Translations under genes and position numbers: made by a program
Shown here: positions 1-10,928 of the stretch, piece by piece
Numbering within the stretch: the first letter of the stretch is position 1
Layout of the letters: each line of letters begins with the position of its first letter
DNA from: Hyphomicrobiales bacterium
Lineage (GTDB): Bacteria > Pseudomonadota > Alphaproteobacteria > Rhizobiales > Rhizobiaceae
Direction of reading: 5' to 3'
DNA: 64,000 nt
NCBI GenBank assembly: GCA_900472785.1
Contig: UCJH01000049.1
Coordinates: forward strand, 1-64,000
The notes under the pieces: model-generated
What the model was told of the DNA's origin: nothing
The model's database searches: none
Seen by the model: only the letters and a program-made list of their open reading frames with translations

Positions 1-114
1 AATCCTGCCCCCGCAACCAAATTCCCGGTGATCCAAACAATGATCCCCACAACGGGCTTTGGCCGTCCAAGCCAAAACAGACCCAGCACGCTCGGCAACC
101 AGCGCCAGAAATGA
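1..114 (+). CDS. possible C-terminal end of a truncated gene
   Basis: One plus-strand frame is open from the first base to a TGA at 112-114 and gives 37 residues rich in Pro, Thr, Asn and Gln, ending in QRQK. Such a polar tail is plausible as the C-terminus of a longer protein that begins outside the window. The stop lies three bases before a strong terminator stem, which supports a real gene end. There is too little sequence to name a family, and a chance open frame of this length cannot be excluded. Confidence 0.35.
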   Translation, partial: NPAPATKFPVIQTMIPTTGFGRPSQNRPSTLGNQRQK

Positions 115-117
115 CAG

Positions 118-142
118 AAAACCGCCATTCGTGGCGGTTTTT
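118..142 (+). terminator. rho-independent terminator, probably bidirectional
   Basis: AACCGCCA and TGGCGGTT form a perfect stem around a TTCG tetraloop, followed by a T run on the plus strand. The minus-strand copy also ends in a T run. It sits directly after the stop at 112-114, so it probably ends the gene entering from the left edge. Confidence 0.8.
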
Positions 143-887
143 GCGTTTTCGGCGGGCGCATGGAAATCGTTCATCTGCTGCACAGGTTGATGTTTGGACA
201 GATCATGCTCAATGGCTTGTCTATCACGTTGGTGGCCACCGACAGAATATCGGCCAACATCGCCGAAGAGATCAACCGTCAGACGATCACGTGCACCGCT
301 CAGCGTTAAGACGATACGCTGTCAACACGATCAGGCGATCACCGATATCCGCAACGGCGGAAGACTACGCCCCGAAAGAAGCAGACAGCGCAACCAACAA
401 AAACGGTCGTCGTATCCTCCATTCGCGCACACGCACAATCGGCGCCAACAAACAGCCGAATGTAAAAACGGCTGGGGAACCCATACCTTCCGGCGAGCCA
501 CGCGATACTACCGGTGCTGTTCTGGCCAGGAACATCTATACGCCCTCGACGTTGCACCTTGCCGTTCACCTTCTCCCGCCGAACATCGTCGATGTGGCCT
601 TCCCGGTCGTCAGGCGGCCGGGAGCGTTTGACGGTTCGACGCCACCCAAGGCTCCCGGGTGGTTGCCAGCGATATGCCTTGGGTTTGCGTCCGAGTATTT
701 GACATAGGTCAAAAAGATGAAAATAGCGGGTGTACAGCCGAAGCGGCGGACCGCTGCGGCTTGCCATATTGTGTACACGCCACGACGGCCTATATGCCTG
801 GCCGGTTTCGACGTCGTCGTGGACATCATGTCTGGTCTGGCCCAGGTTTGCGTTTGACCTCTCCAGCCCGTCTTGGACAGAGCGCGA
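143..887. other. long non-coding or degraded stretch
   Basis: About 745 bases hold no open frame that looks like a real protein. The longer frames are Arg/Pro-rich and overlap each other in all directions. A 49-codon frame at 160-309 (+) starts with MEIVHLLHRL but has no good ribosome binding site or recognisable family. The stretch carries an FNR-like dyad at 699-712 and a short imperfect stem at about 738-760. It may be decayed genes or spacer DNA. Confidence 0.5.
699..712. promoter_or_regulatory. FNR/FixK-like anaerobox (dyad)
   Basis: TTGACATAGGTCAA is a perfect TTGAC-N4-GTCAA inverted repeat and fits the TTGAY-N4-RTCAA pattern bound by FNR, FnrN and FixK. No convincing gene starts within 150 bases on either strand, so the site may be orphaned or a coincidence. 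Confidence 0.35.
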
Positions 888-2039
<1,152 letters not shown>

Positions 2040-2107
2040 CTCTGATGTCCTCGGTTGGTCATATGGAATTGGTGACGGCATGGGGGGTGCCGTTCAGGGC
2101 ATGACTC

Positions 2108-2809
2108 TCATCGCCGCAACGGTCCCGACTGGGAGACCGGGCGATGTCGAGAGGCCTGGAGGGCTGTGACGCCGTAGTGACCGATCGCGACGTAGAGCCC
2201 GGCAATGGAACCGATACGCAAAAAGAATCCGGCAGTATCGGCGTTGAAGTCCCAGAATTGCATCGTTGGGATCAGCAGAAGCCGTGATCCGATATCGAGT
2301 TCGAAGGAACTGTAGACACCGCAAGCCGCAATTCCTGCGGCGATGAACCGGAGAAGCATCGTCCGCAGGAGGCGGTATTTGCGGATACCAGCCATGTTTC
2401 GCACGACATTCATGACCACCGACCAATGAAGGCCCAGATGGAGCGTGACGACAATCAACGTCCAGTAGGCCGACAGGATATGCATGTCCCTGGCATCGGG
2501 GCCGCCGATGGCGAGACATCCGAACAGTGACTGCGAAATCAGAACGCTCGTGATCAAGAGGGTCACCATGGCCGCAACAAGCGTGAGGTTAAGCCCGACC
2601 GTGGCGATCGGCTTCGCCTGGCGCCTCGTCCGGCGAATGCCTCCATACCAGCGTCGATTGAAGCCGTTGTGCAGGACAAGCAACGCGAACATGCCCGTTC
2701 CGATCACTTCGTGCGTCCGGTTGTCCATCCACCAGTAGGCCATGGCGGCCATAAACAGGCCGAGGGCAAGACAGTCCAAGCCGAGCCGCAGCAGGAACAC
2801 CGGGCTCAT
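2108..2809 (-). CDS. DUF4405-like / cytochrome b-type membrane protein
   Basis: The 233-residue product has an N-terminal membrane segment (FLLRLGLDCLALGLFMAAMAY) and about three more hydrophobic helices, with His residues inside or beside them (HEVIGTGMF, VLHNGF, MHILSAYW, LHLGLHW). Paired His in a four-helix layout is typical of b-haem membrane proteins and of the DUF4405 family, so electron transfer across the inner membrane is the likely role. A GGGGAG site precedes the ATG. It follows the P460-type gene by 31 bases and precedes the exported reductase by 68, which suggests an operon. The haem binding is inferred from His placement only. Confidence 0.7.
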   Translation of the reverse strand: MSPVFLLRLGLDCLALGLFMAAMAYWWMDNRTHEVIGTGMFALLVLHNGFNRRWYGGIRRTRRQAKPIATVGLNLTLVAAMVTLLITSVLISQSLFGCLAIGGPDARDMHILSAYWTLIVVTLHLGLHWSVVMNVVRNMAGIRKYRLLRTMLLRFIAAGIAACGVYSSFELDIGSRLLLIPTMQFWDFNADTAGFFLRIGSIAGLYVAIGHYGVTALQASRHRPVSQSGPLRR

Positions 2810-2840
2810 GGGGAACGCTCCCCTCTATGGCCGGCGACCG

Positions 2841-3326
2841 TCATTCGATCACCGTGCCTTCGAACGCAGACAGCGCATCGAAGGTGTAGAGATGGTTTTC
2901 CTCGGAACGGGAGGAATGGCACGACTGGCAGCGCGACGTGTTCTCGTCCATGTTGATCGACCGGTCGGCCCAGAACCACTGGAACTGCCAGTCTTCCGTC
3001 CGGCGGTCCTTGTCATAGTCGTTGCCCCAGCCTTCGCCCTTCTGCATCACGAAATACCGGTAGACCTTTCCGTCACGGTGATCGACCAGCACGAAATGCG
3101 TGCCATTCGGGATCGGCCGCCCCTGTTTGACGGCCTCGATCGCCTCGCGTGTGGTCAGGATGTGTTCGGTCACATCGCCGCGCCGCACGGTCGTGTAGTG
3201 CACGAGGCCATCGAGCGTTTCGGGGAATTGGACACGATTGGTCTCGGCATGGACCTGCACGCCCAGGACGGCAACGGCGGCGAAAGCCGAGATTGCGAGA
3301 AAAACTCTGGTCTTGGAGAACTGCAT
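2841..3326 (-). CDS. cytochrome P460-family c-type haem protein
   Basis: The product has 161 residues from the ATG at 3326, which has AGAAGGA six bases upstream; two earlier ATGs at 3359 and 3353 lack this. A signal peptide (VFLAISAFAAVAVLG, cut near VHA-ETN) sends it to the periplasm. A CQSCH motif near residue 138 is a c-type haem attachment site. The short beta-rich body with VRRGDVTEHILTT and YRYFVMQKGEGWG resembles the cytochrome P460 family, whose known members oxidise hydroxylamine or detoxify NO. The physiological substrate here is not known. It is the first gene of the cluster with the DUF4405-like protein and the exported reductase. Confidence 0.75.
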   Translation of the reverse strand: MQFSKTRVFLAISAFAAVAVLGVQVHAETNRVQFPETLDGLVHYTTVRRGDVTEHILTTREAIEAVKQGRPIPNGTHFVLVDHRDGKVYRYFVMQKGEGWGNDYDKDRRTEDWQFQWFWADRSINMDENTSRCQSCHSSRSEENHLYTFDALSAFEGTVIE

Positions 3327-3419
3327 CGGATTCCTTCTCACGAAATTGGACATCGCCAAGGTAAGTGAGAATGCGCGGCAGCATTAGCCGGCGGAAACCG
3401 TATGAGCCTATTAGAAGGA

Positions 3420-3445
3420 CTTATCAATCACGAGCAGTTGATAAG
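3420..3445. promoter_or_regulatory. inverted repeat between LysR gene and P460-type gene
   Basis: CTTATCAA (3420-3427) and TTGATAAG (3438-3445) form a perfect 8-bp inverted repeat with a 10-base spacer. It lies just after the LysR stop and about 95 bases upstream of the P460-type start. No T run follows it, so an operator is as likely as a terminator. Confidence 0.4.
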
Positions 3446-3466
3446 GCGTAATGGAGTATTCTGCCG

Positions 3467-4360
<894 letters not shown>

Positions 4361-4362
4361 TC

Positions 4363-4405
4363 ATTAGTCCATCTAATAGGTTCATGCGGATTATAGCCGC
4401 TAATC
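4363..4405. promoter_or_regulatory. pair of LysR-type operator dyads
   Basis: ATTAG-N5-CTAAT at 4363-4377 has the T-N11-A form recognised by LysR proteins. GATTA-N7-TAATC at 4389-4405 is a second perfect dyad about 27 bases away, centre to centre. The pair lies between the start of the LysR gene and the divergent reductase gene, the usual place for the recognition and activation sites of such a regulator. Confidence 0.55.
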
Positions 4406-4473
4406 GAAAGCGACCTCAACCGCTAGATTCCGGATATCGAAAAAGCGGTCAGCCGCCGTCCTTGCCGGGCTAG

Positions 4474-5547
<1,074 letters not shown>

Positions 5548-5662
5548 GGAATGGTGGGTGGCTGAGGTATGACACCGCCACCAAAATCTATTTTGTTCTT
5601 GTTTTGTTCCGATGCAAACGATAAGGTCCTCGTCGTACCGTCATCGACGCAAAGAGGATCTT

Positions 5663-6046
5663 ATGACTGTTTACTTTACCGTTGGGGCCGTCGATTCCGC
5701 GGCCTCCAATGCCTTTTACGATGCGGCTTTGGCGACGATCGGCTGGAGCAAACATGTCGAGTTTCAAGGGTGGCGCGGCTATTCGGAAGGCGGGACCGGC
5801 CAAGGCGTGGTCCTGTGGGTCTGCAAGCCTTTCAACGGCGATCCGGCAACGCCCGGAAATGGCGCGATGATCGGCTTCATGGTCAAGTCGCGCAAGGAGG
5901 TCGATGACTTCTATGATGCAGCCATGGCCAAGGGTGGCACGGATGAAGGCGCGCCTGATCCGCGGCCACACTATGGGCCAGACTGGTATGCGGCCTATAT
6001 GCGCGATCCGGCCGGAAACAAGATATCCGTTGTCTACAACGGCTGA
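5663..6046 (+). CDS. VOC (glyoxalase/bleomycin-resistance fold) family protein
   Basis: The 127-residue protein starts at the ATG at 5663, with AGAGGA just upstream; a longer reading from 5612 adds an unlikely basic extension. It has the paired beta-alpha-beta-beta-beta layout of the vicinal oxygen chelate fold: a first module with DSAASNAFYDAALATIGW and a second ending in YAAYMRDPAGNKISVVYNG, where the Asp-Pro-x-Gly-x-x turn is typical. Family members bind a metal and act on small thiol or aromatic adducts or bind drugs. The substrate cannot be told. It lies 115 bases after the reductase gene and may be cotranscribed with it. Confidence 0.8.
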   Translation: MTVYFTVGAVDSAASNAFYDAALATIGWSKHVEFQGWRGYSEGGTGQGVVLWVCKPFNGDPATPGNGAMIGFMVKSRKEVDDFYDAAMAKGGTDEGAPDPRPHYGPDWYAAYMRDPAGNKISVVYNG

Positions 6047-6109
6047 TCGCCACATGTGCAGCGGCGACGGTGCAGTGGGCCGCACCCGCGGCGCAGCCCA
6101 TTGCGATTG

Positions 6110-6349
6110 CTACTTCCACTGCGTCGGGTCGGCGGCGGCGCAGCCGTAAGGGGGCAGGGAACTGGCAAAGGTGGCCTTGAGTTTGGCGCAGCCCCAGCTG
6201 TTGATTGGGCCGGGCATGGCATTGTTGAGCGTGATGCCGATTTCGTCATAGGGACTATCGGTGTTGCTGACATACCGATACCAGCGGAAACCGGTGAGAA
6301 CCACGACGGCAAGAACGATCGTCAGCAGCAGGCGAACCAATGTTTTCAT
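6110..6349 (-). CDS. small secreted or membrane-anchored hypothetical protein
   Basis: The 79-residue product starts at the ATG at 6349, where AAGGAAG sits at good spacing. It opens with a hydrophobic segment (LVRLLLTIVLAVVVLTGF) that is a signal peptide or single anchor. The rest is a short domain with two Cys (GCAKLKATF and YGCAAAD) that could form a disulphide in the periplasm. I do not recognise the family. It is convergent with the VOC gene. Confidence 0.55.
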   Translation of the reverse strand: MKTLVRLLLTIVLAVVVLTGFRWYRYVSNTDSPYDEIGITLNNAMPGPINSWGCAKLKATFASSLPPYGCAAADPTQWK

Positions 6350-6690
6350 AAGACTTCCTTTGAGTTCAATGGCCACCCTTTAGAGCCTTTCAGTGTTCAG
6401 CGAAAGCCGTTCTCCTGGCTCAAACAGAGCGACCGATCGACCGGCCGGCCTGTTTCCAGCCAAGCCGAAGGACCGAATGTCTTTCCCTCAGGCTGAGGCG
6501 ACCGTCGCGGACATCCCTGTCCGTTGCCCTTCGCCAACCGTCTCTGCCCGGACGAAAATCTTTTTCGACAGAACGGCTTCCGTTGAACATTGAAAGGCTG
6601 CGGCAGGCGCGGGCCGGAGCGGAAAGCGTAGCTCGTCCTTCGCCACCCGAAAACCGGGATTCCGGCTCGATCCGAGGGTGGGAGCGCAAG
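6350..6690. other. intergenic stretch without a clear gene
   Basis: These 341 bases contain only Arg-rich short frames. A perfect CCTCAG-G-CTGAGG dyad lies near 6487-6499. The promoter of the small minus-strand gene ending at 6110 should lie at its left edge. I see nothing else. Confidence 0.5.
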
Positions 6691-6990
6691 TCAGGATGCC
6701 GATCCCGCTCCGGAGAGAATCAGCCCGGCAAAAAGCAGCGATATGAAGCTCTGGACCAGCGTCACCGGGCCAAGCCAGGCGGGACGATTGCCCAGCCACC
6801 AAGAGATGCCATTGCAGACGTTCGAGACGAGATTTCCGGTCGCGAGGACCAGCAGTCCCAGAACAACGCCGAGATCGGGGAAGAAACCGCCGCCGGAAGG
6901 GCTCATGATCAGAAAGGCGCCAAGCAGGATACCGCCGCTCAGCGCCAGGATCGAAAGGGCGGCACAGGCTGCAAGTGCGAGACGTCTCAT
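6691..6990 (-). CDS. small multi-pass membrane protein, unknown
   Basis: The 99-residue product begins at the ATG at 6990, giving MRRLALAACAAL, a basic start followed by a hydrophobic helix. Three membrane segments are visible at about residues 4-30, 38-55 and 75-95, separated by Gly/Pro-rich turns (SPSGGGFFPDLG, WLGNRPAWLG). There is no signature motif and I do not recognise it. A longer reading from 7053 adds a polar extension and is less likely. Confidence 0.5.
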   Translation of the reverse strand: MRRLALAACAALSILALSGGILLGAFLIMSPSGGGFFPDLGVVLGLLVLATGNLVSNVCNGISWWLGNRPAWLGPVTLVQSFISLLFAGLILSGAGSAS

Positions 6991-7109
6991 ATGCTTGATG
7001 ATCCACGGAATAGGAGGTTGCTGGTCGATCGCCTGTTGGCCCCGCCACGCCACCGGCTGGTCCGCATCCGCGCTTTCGGCCGAAGCGCGACGGCTGTTTG
7101 CACGTCTGG

Positions 7110-7370
7110 TTATTCGATTCTGAGGGTAAGAATCAATGTCGCTGGAAGATCGGCTCTTATCGCGGACGCATCGGTTTTGGCGAAGACCATGTCACCGTCC
7201 TGCCATATGTCGTATTCCATGTCGATCCGCATCCCCTCGCGTTCAAGCACAGCCCAGGAAAAATCCAGGCCACCGCCTTTCCGCAGGGACCAGCCCGCGG
7301 CCGCCAGGACTTCGACGACCGCCCTCCAGCTTTCCTCCGATATCCCGGAAAGACAGGTCTGATCGGACAT
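7110..7370 (-). CDS. hypothetical protein, 86 residues
   Basis: The small soluble protein is mixed alpha/beta: an amphipathic helix (EESWRAVVEVLAAAGW) followed by beta strands (SWAVLEREGMRIDMEYDIWQDG, LPATLILTLRIE). The composition is protein-like and codon use matches the neighbours. A GGAA-rich site precedes the ATG. I do not recognise the family. It lies 71 bases downstream of the NTF2-like gene on the same strand. Confidence 0.5.
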   Translation of the reverse strand: MSDQTCLSGISEESWRAVVEVLAAAGWSLRKGGGLDFSWAVLEREGMRIDMEYDIWQDGDMVFAKTDASAIRADLPATLILTLRIE

Positions 7371-7441
7371 TGCCGTTCCTTTTCATTCGGTGGTGAGCCG
7401 GGTTTTCGAGTAGCGCCGAAGCCGGCGGCGCCTATCCAAAC

Positions 7442-7819
7442 TTATCGAACGGCGGTGGCTTGCGACCAGACAATCATCCATTGTCCCTCGCGTTCTTCGT
7501 AAAGGTCCGTATGCCAATAGTTGCTCAAGGGCACTTTGTGTCCACCGAAGACGACTTCGAGCTGGGCACGATAGCGAATGACTGCGCTTGTCTGATAGAG
7601 GCGGACTTCGATGTCGGCGGGCTCCCAGACCAGGTATCGGATATGGCCGGAGGCGATGGCGCCCAGATACTCTTCCCTTGAAAGTGCGGCGCCGATGGGC
7701 GTGATCAGCTGGAAGTCTGGAGCATGCAATTGTTGCGCCTGGACAATATCGGCGCCGAGCAGGGCGTGAAGTCTGGCTCGTTCTATTTTGCGAAGGTGGT
7801 CGGCTTGGCTGGTTGTCAT
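7442..7819 (-). CDS. NTF2-like (DUF4440/SnoaL-type) protein
   Basis: The 125-residue protein is read from the ATG at 7819, which has GGGAAA upstream; the extension to 7930 is basic and unlike the family. It begins with a helix (HLRKIERARLHALLGADIVQAQQLHAPDFQLITPIG) and ends in strands with WHTDLYEEREGQWMIVWSQAT. This is the pattern of DUF4440-type NTF2-like proteins, small cone-shaped folds used as enzymes or ligand binders. The active-site role here is unknown. Confidence 0.75.
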   Translation of the reverse strand: MTTSQADHLRKIERARLHALLGADIVQAQQLHAPDFQLITPIGAALSREEYLGAIASGHIRYLVWEPADIEVRLYQTSAVIRYRAQLEVVFGGHKVPLSNYWHTDLYEEREGQWMIVWSQATAVR

Positions 7820-8119
7820 ATATATTTCCCATCCTGAATGAAAACGAAAGCCCGAGACGCCGTCCAATTGGCGGCAACGACGCCGCTGATACAACGTCCG
7901 GCTGTTGATTTCCATTGAGCTGGGCCGCAATGGCGGCGTATTCCCATGGGGATTCTGGCACGCTTTAAGCGGCGGCGATCAAGATGGGTCGTGCAGGAAT
8001 ACGGACCCGTCAATCGACAGGTGGTCGGCCGATTGATCTTGAGCCGGATAAGCAAAATGCCCACCTGGTGGAGCGGGCATTTTGCTTGCTTTTCGAAAAT
8101 CATCGAAGGACCGGGGAGA
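7820..8119. other. intergenic region with terminator stem
   Basis: These 300 bases hold the promoter of the NTF2-like gene at the left and a perfect 12-bp stem at 8051-8086. No convincing gene is seen. Confidence 0.55.
8051..8086 (-). terminator. likely terminator after the dehydrogenase gene
   Basis: AGCAAAATGCCC (8051-8062) and GGGCATTTTGCT (8075-8086) form a perfect 12-bp stem with a 12-base loop. It lies about 34 bases after the stop of the minus-strand flavoprotein gene. The T-rich tail is partly inside the stem, so termination strength is uncertain. Confidence 0.6.
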
Positions 8120-10681
8120 TCAGGTCCGCGGCTTGAGGTTCTGCGGATCGTAGAGCGGCTTGTAACCGACGCCGGCGACTTCGACCGTATAGGTTTCGCC
8201 GAAATACTCGACGTTCAGCTTCCGGCCTTCCTGGGCATAGGACCAAGGGAGATAGGCGAGCGCGATGTTCTTGCCGATGGTCGGGCCATAGGCGACGGAC
8301 GTCGTATAGGAGCGGCGGCCGAGTTCGTCGATCAGCACCTCTCCGGTGTCCGGATCCATGACCGGCATCGAGCCGACCGGATAGCGCTTGACGCCCTTGG
8401 CGTCGGTGTTTTCGGTCATGACCAGCGTGCAGAGCATGGCCGGCTGATGATCGCGCGCCTTGTATTCCAGATGCTTGGTCTTGCCTCGGAAATCGGCTTC
8501 CTTGACCTTCGGACGGGCGAGATCCGCTTCGATGAGGTTGTACTGGGTGAGCAGGTCGCCGTTCTGAAGGCGCAGGCTCTTTTCCATGCGGCGCGAGTTG
8601 GCGTAGGTCTCGACGCCGAAGGCCATGACACCGGTGCCACGCAGCGCATCCCAGACGGCAAGACCGTCCTCGTATTTCATGTGCAGTTCCCAGCCCTGCT
8701 CGCCGACATAGGAGATGCGGAAGGCGGCGACGCTTTTCCCGGCGATCTCGATCTGCTTGATGGCGGCGAAGGCGAAGTTTTCCTGATCGAGTCCGGCCGG
8801 GTCGGCCACCACCTTCTTGAGGTTCTCGCGGGCGTTCGGCCCCCAGATGCCGACGGTGATGTATTTTTCCGACGTATCGGTGATGGTGACGTCGAGGCCG
8901 CGATCCTGCGCCACGCGCTTCATATAGTGGAAGTCGCGCGGGCCGGCATCGGCGCCGTTCACGAGGCGGCAGCGATCGGCCATGCGGAAGACGGTGAAGT
9001 CAGCGCGCACCATGCCCTCGTCATCGAGGAAGTGGGTGTAGATGCCCTTGCCGATATTGCCATCGCCGCCGATCTTGGCGGCGCAGAGCCACTCGAGCAG
9101 CTCGACATGATCCGGGCCTTCGATATCCACCATGTGGAAATGCGAGAGGTTGACGATGCCGCAATCGTCGGTCATCGCCAGATGCTCGGCGTTCGAGACC
9201 CGCCAGAAGTGGCGATTGTCCCATTCGTTCTCGCGCACCGGAACACGGTCGCCGTATTTTTCGAGCAGGTGCTCGTTGGCGGCGTAGCCATGGGCACGTT
9301 CCCAGCCGCCCAGCTCCATGAAGTAGCCGCCGAGCTCTTTCTCGCGCTCGTGGAAGGGCGAGCGCTTGGCGCCGCGTCCCGAGGCATAGGGCTCGCGGGT
9401 GTGAACCGCCGGGAAGTAGATTTTCTGGGCAGCCTCGTAGGAGCGGCTTTCGATGAATTCTTCCGTCAACTGGTGCGGATAGAAGCGGGAATAGTCGATC
9501 GAGTTGTGGTCGATCTCGGTGCGGCCGTCGGTCATCCAGTCGGCGATCAGCTTGCCGTAGCCCGGGCCGTCCTTCACCCAGATGGCGACGCAGTACCAGA
9601 GGCCGCGCACCTTCTGGCTCTCGCCGCAGGACGGGCCGCCGGCAGCCGATACCTGAAGCAGGCCGTTGAAGGAATGGCCTTCGTTATAGCCGAGCTCGCC
9701 GAGGATCGGCGTCAGCTCCATAGCCTTTTCGAGCGGCTCGAGGATCTGCTCCATGTCGAGGTCGCGCTGCGAGGGCGAGAGGCGCGCCTCATGCTTTTCA
9801 AGGATGTCGCGCGGGTGGCACATGCGCGGATTGTGCTGCTCGTAATAGCCCCATTCGATCTGGCCGCCCTCTGTGGTCTTCGGGTCGCCGGTGTCGCGCA
9901 TATAGGCGGAGTTGCCCTGGTCGCGCAGAAGCGGATAGCCGATTTCCTTGCCCGTGCCTTCGAATTCGTTGTAGGGACCGAAGAAGGTGAGTGGATGGTC
10001 GACCGGCATGACCGGCAGGTCTTCGCCGACCATCTCGGCGATCAGGCGGCCCCAGATGCCGGCGCAGACGATGACATGATCGGCCATGATCGTGCCGCGA
10101 TGGGTGACGACGCCCTTGATGCGGCCGCCCTCGACGATCAGCGACTGGGCCGGCGTGTTGCCGTAGATCTGCAGCTTGCCGGATTTCTCGGCGGCATCGA
10201 CCAGTTTGCCGGCAACCGTCTGCGAACGCGGAACGACGAGGCCGGCATCGGGATCGAACATGCCGCCCATGACCTGATCTTCCTCGATCAGCGGGAACAT
10301 TTCCTTGATCTGCGACGGCGAAACGTAATGTGCGCGCGTGCCGAAGGCCTTGGCGGAGGAGAGCTTGCGCTTGATCTCTTCCATCCAGCTATCGTCGCCG
10401 GTGCGCACCACTTCCAGGCCGCCGATGCGGGCGTAATGGCCCATCTTCTCGTAGAAATCGATCGAATACTGGGTGGTCCAGACCGACAGATAGTCATGGC
10501 TGGTGGTGTAGCAGAAGTCGGAGGCATGGGCCGTCGAGCCGATATCGGTCGGAATGCCCGATTTGTCGATGCCGACGATATCGTCCCAGCCGCGCTCGAT
10601 CAGGTGATGGGCGATGGACGCGCCGACGATCCCCCCGAGCCCGATGATGACGACCTTAGCCTTAGACGGAAACTCTGCCAT
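8120..10681 (-). CDS. dimethylglycine/sarcosine dehydrogenase-like FAD and folate enzyme (GcvT family)
   Basis: The 853-residue enzyme starts at 10681 (MAEFPSKAKVVIIGLGG). The N-terminal half is a D-amino-acid-oxidase-type FAD domain with a GLGGIVGASIAHHL dinucleotide-binding loop. The linker FAO_M region follows, then a GcvT-like tetrahydrofolate-binding domain from about residue 430 (HVELLEWLCAAKIGG, YVGEQGWELHMKYEDGLAVWDAL) and a GcvT C-terminal barrel. Family members demethylate dimethylglycine, sarcosine or related N-methyl compounds and pass formaldehyde to folate. It is downstream of a CUT1 ABC transporter on the same strand, which may import the substrate or a precursor. The exact N-methylated substrate is not shown by sequence. 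Confidence 0.85.
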   Translation of the reverse strand: MAEFPSKAKVVIIGLGGIVGASIAHHLIERGWDDIVGIDKSGIPTDIGSTAHASDFCYTTSHDYLSVWTTQYSIDFYEKMGHYARIGGLEVVRTGDDSWMEEIKRKLSSAKAFGTRAHYVSPSQIKEMFPLIEEDQVMGGMFDPDAGLVVPRSQTVAGKLVDAAEKSGKLQIYGNTPAQSLIVEGGRIKGVVTHRGTIMADHVIVCAGIWGRLIAEMVGEDLPVMPVDHPLTFFGPYNEFEGTGKEIGYPLLRDQGNSAYMRDTGDPKTTEGGQIEWGYYEQHNPRMCHPRDILEKHEARLSPSQRDLDMEQILEPLEKAMELTPILGELGYNEGHSFNGLLQVSAAGGPSCGESQKVRGLWYCVAIWVKDGPGYGKLIADWMTDGRTEIDHNSIDYSRFYPHQLTEEFIESRSYEAAQKIYFPAVHTREPYASGRGAKRSPFHEREKELGGYFMELGGWERAHGYAANEHLLEKYGDRVPVRENEWDNRHFWRVSNAEHLAMTDDCGIVNLSHFHMVDIEGPDHVELLEWLCAAKIGGDGNIGKGIYTHFLDDEGMVRADFTVFRMADRCRLVNGADAGPRDFHYMKRVAQDRGLDVTITDTSEKYITVGIWGPNARENLKKVVADPAGLDQENFAFAAIKQIEIAGKSVAAFRISYVGEQGWELHMKYEDGLAVWDALRGTGVMAFGVETYANSRRMEKSLRLQNGDLLTQYNLIEADLARPKVKEADFRGKTKHLEYKARDHQPAMLCTLVMTENTDAKGVKRYPVGSMPVMDPDTGEVLIDELGRRSYTTSVAYGPTIGKNIALAYLPWSYAQEGRKLNVEYFGETYTVEVAGVGYKPLYDPQNLKPRT

Positions 10682-10800
10682 AGCCTGCAATCCTGCCTGC
10701 GAGATTGATTGATTGATGTTGGACGCGATTTTAGGATGCGCGGTCGTACAATTGCAGCCTGTCTGCGACATTCTCCAAGTGTTGCACGACCACGGGCTTA

Positions 10801-10819
10801 CGCTCCCGACATGGGAGCG
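10801..10819. promoter_or_regulatory. small perfect hairpin upstream of the dehydrogenase gene
   Basis: CGCTCCC-N5-GGGAGCG is a perfect 7-bp inverted repeat in the 247-base gap between the ABC ATPase stop and the dehydrogenase start. No T run follows on the minus strand, so it is either a weak processing element or an operator. Confidence 0.35.
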
Positions 10820-10928
10820 CCCATGGTCTGACGACCGTCGCTGATTTCCCGCATACTCAAAGCATGCCGGACAAGCGGGCGTCAAATGCGTTGTGTTCAG
10901 GCGGTGGCTGCAGGACGGCGCCGGCGGA

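Noticed and set aside
160-309. A 49-codon frame starting MEIVHLLHRL in the gene-poor left stretch
   Set aside because: It has no good ribosome binding site, no family resemblance and no supporting neighbour, so I kept it as a note within the non-coding stretch.
7946-10708. A 920-codon plus-strand frame covering the flavoprotein gene on the opposite strand
   Set aside because: The minus strand encodes a full dehydrogenase with clear FAD and folate motifs. The plus-strand frame is an antisense shadow favoured by high GC codon bias and has no recognisable domain.
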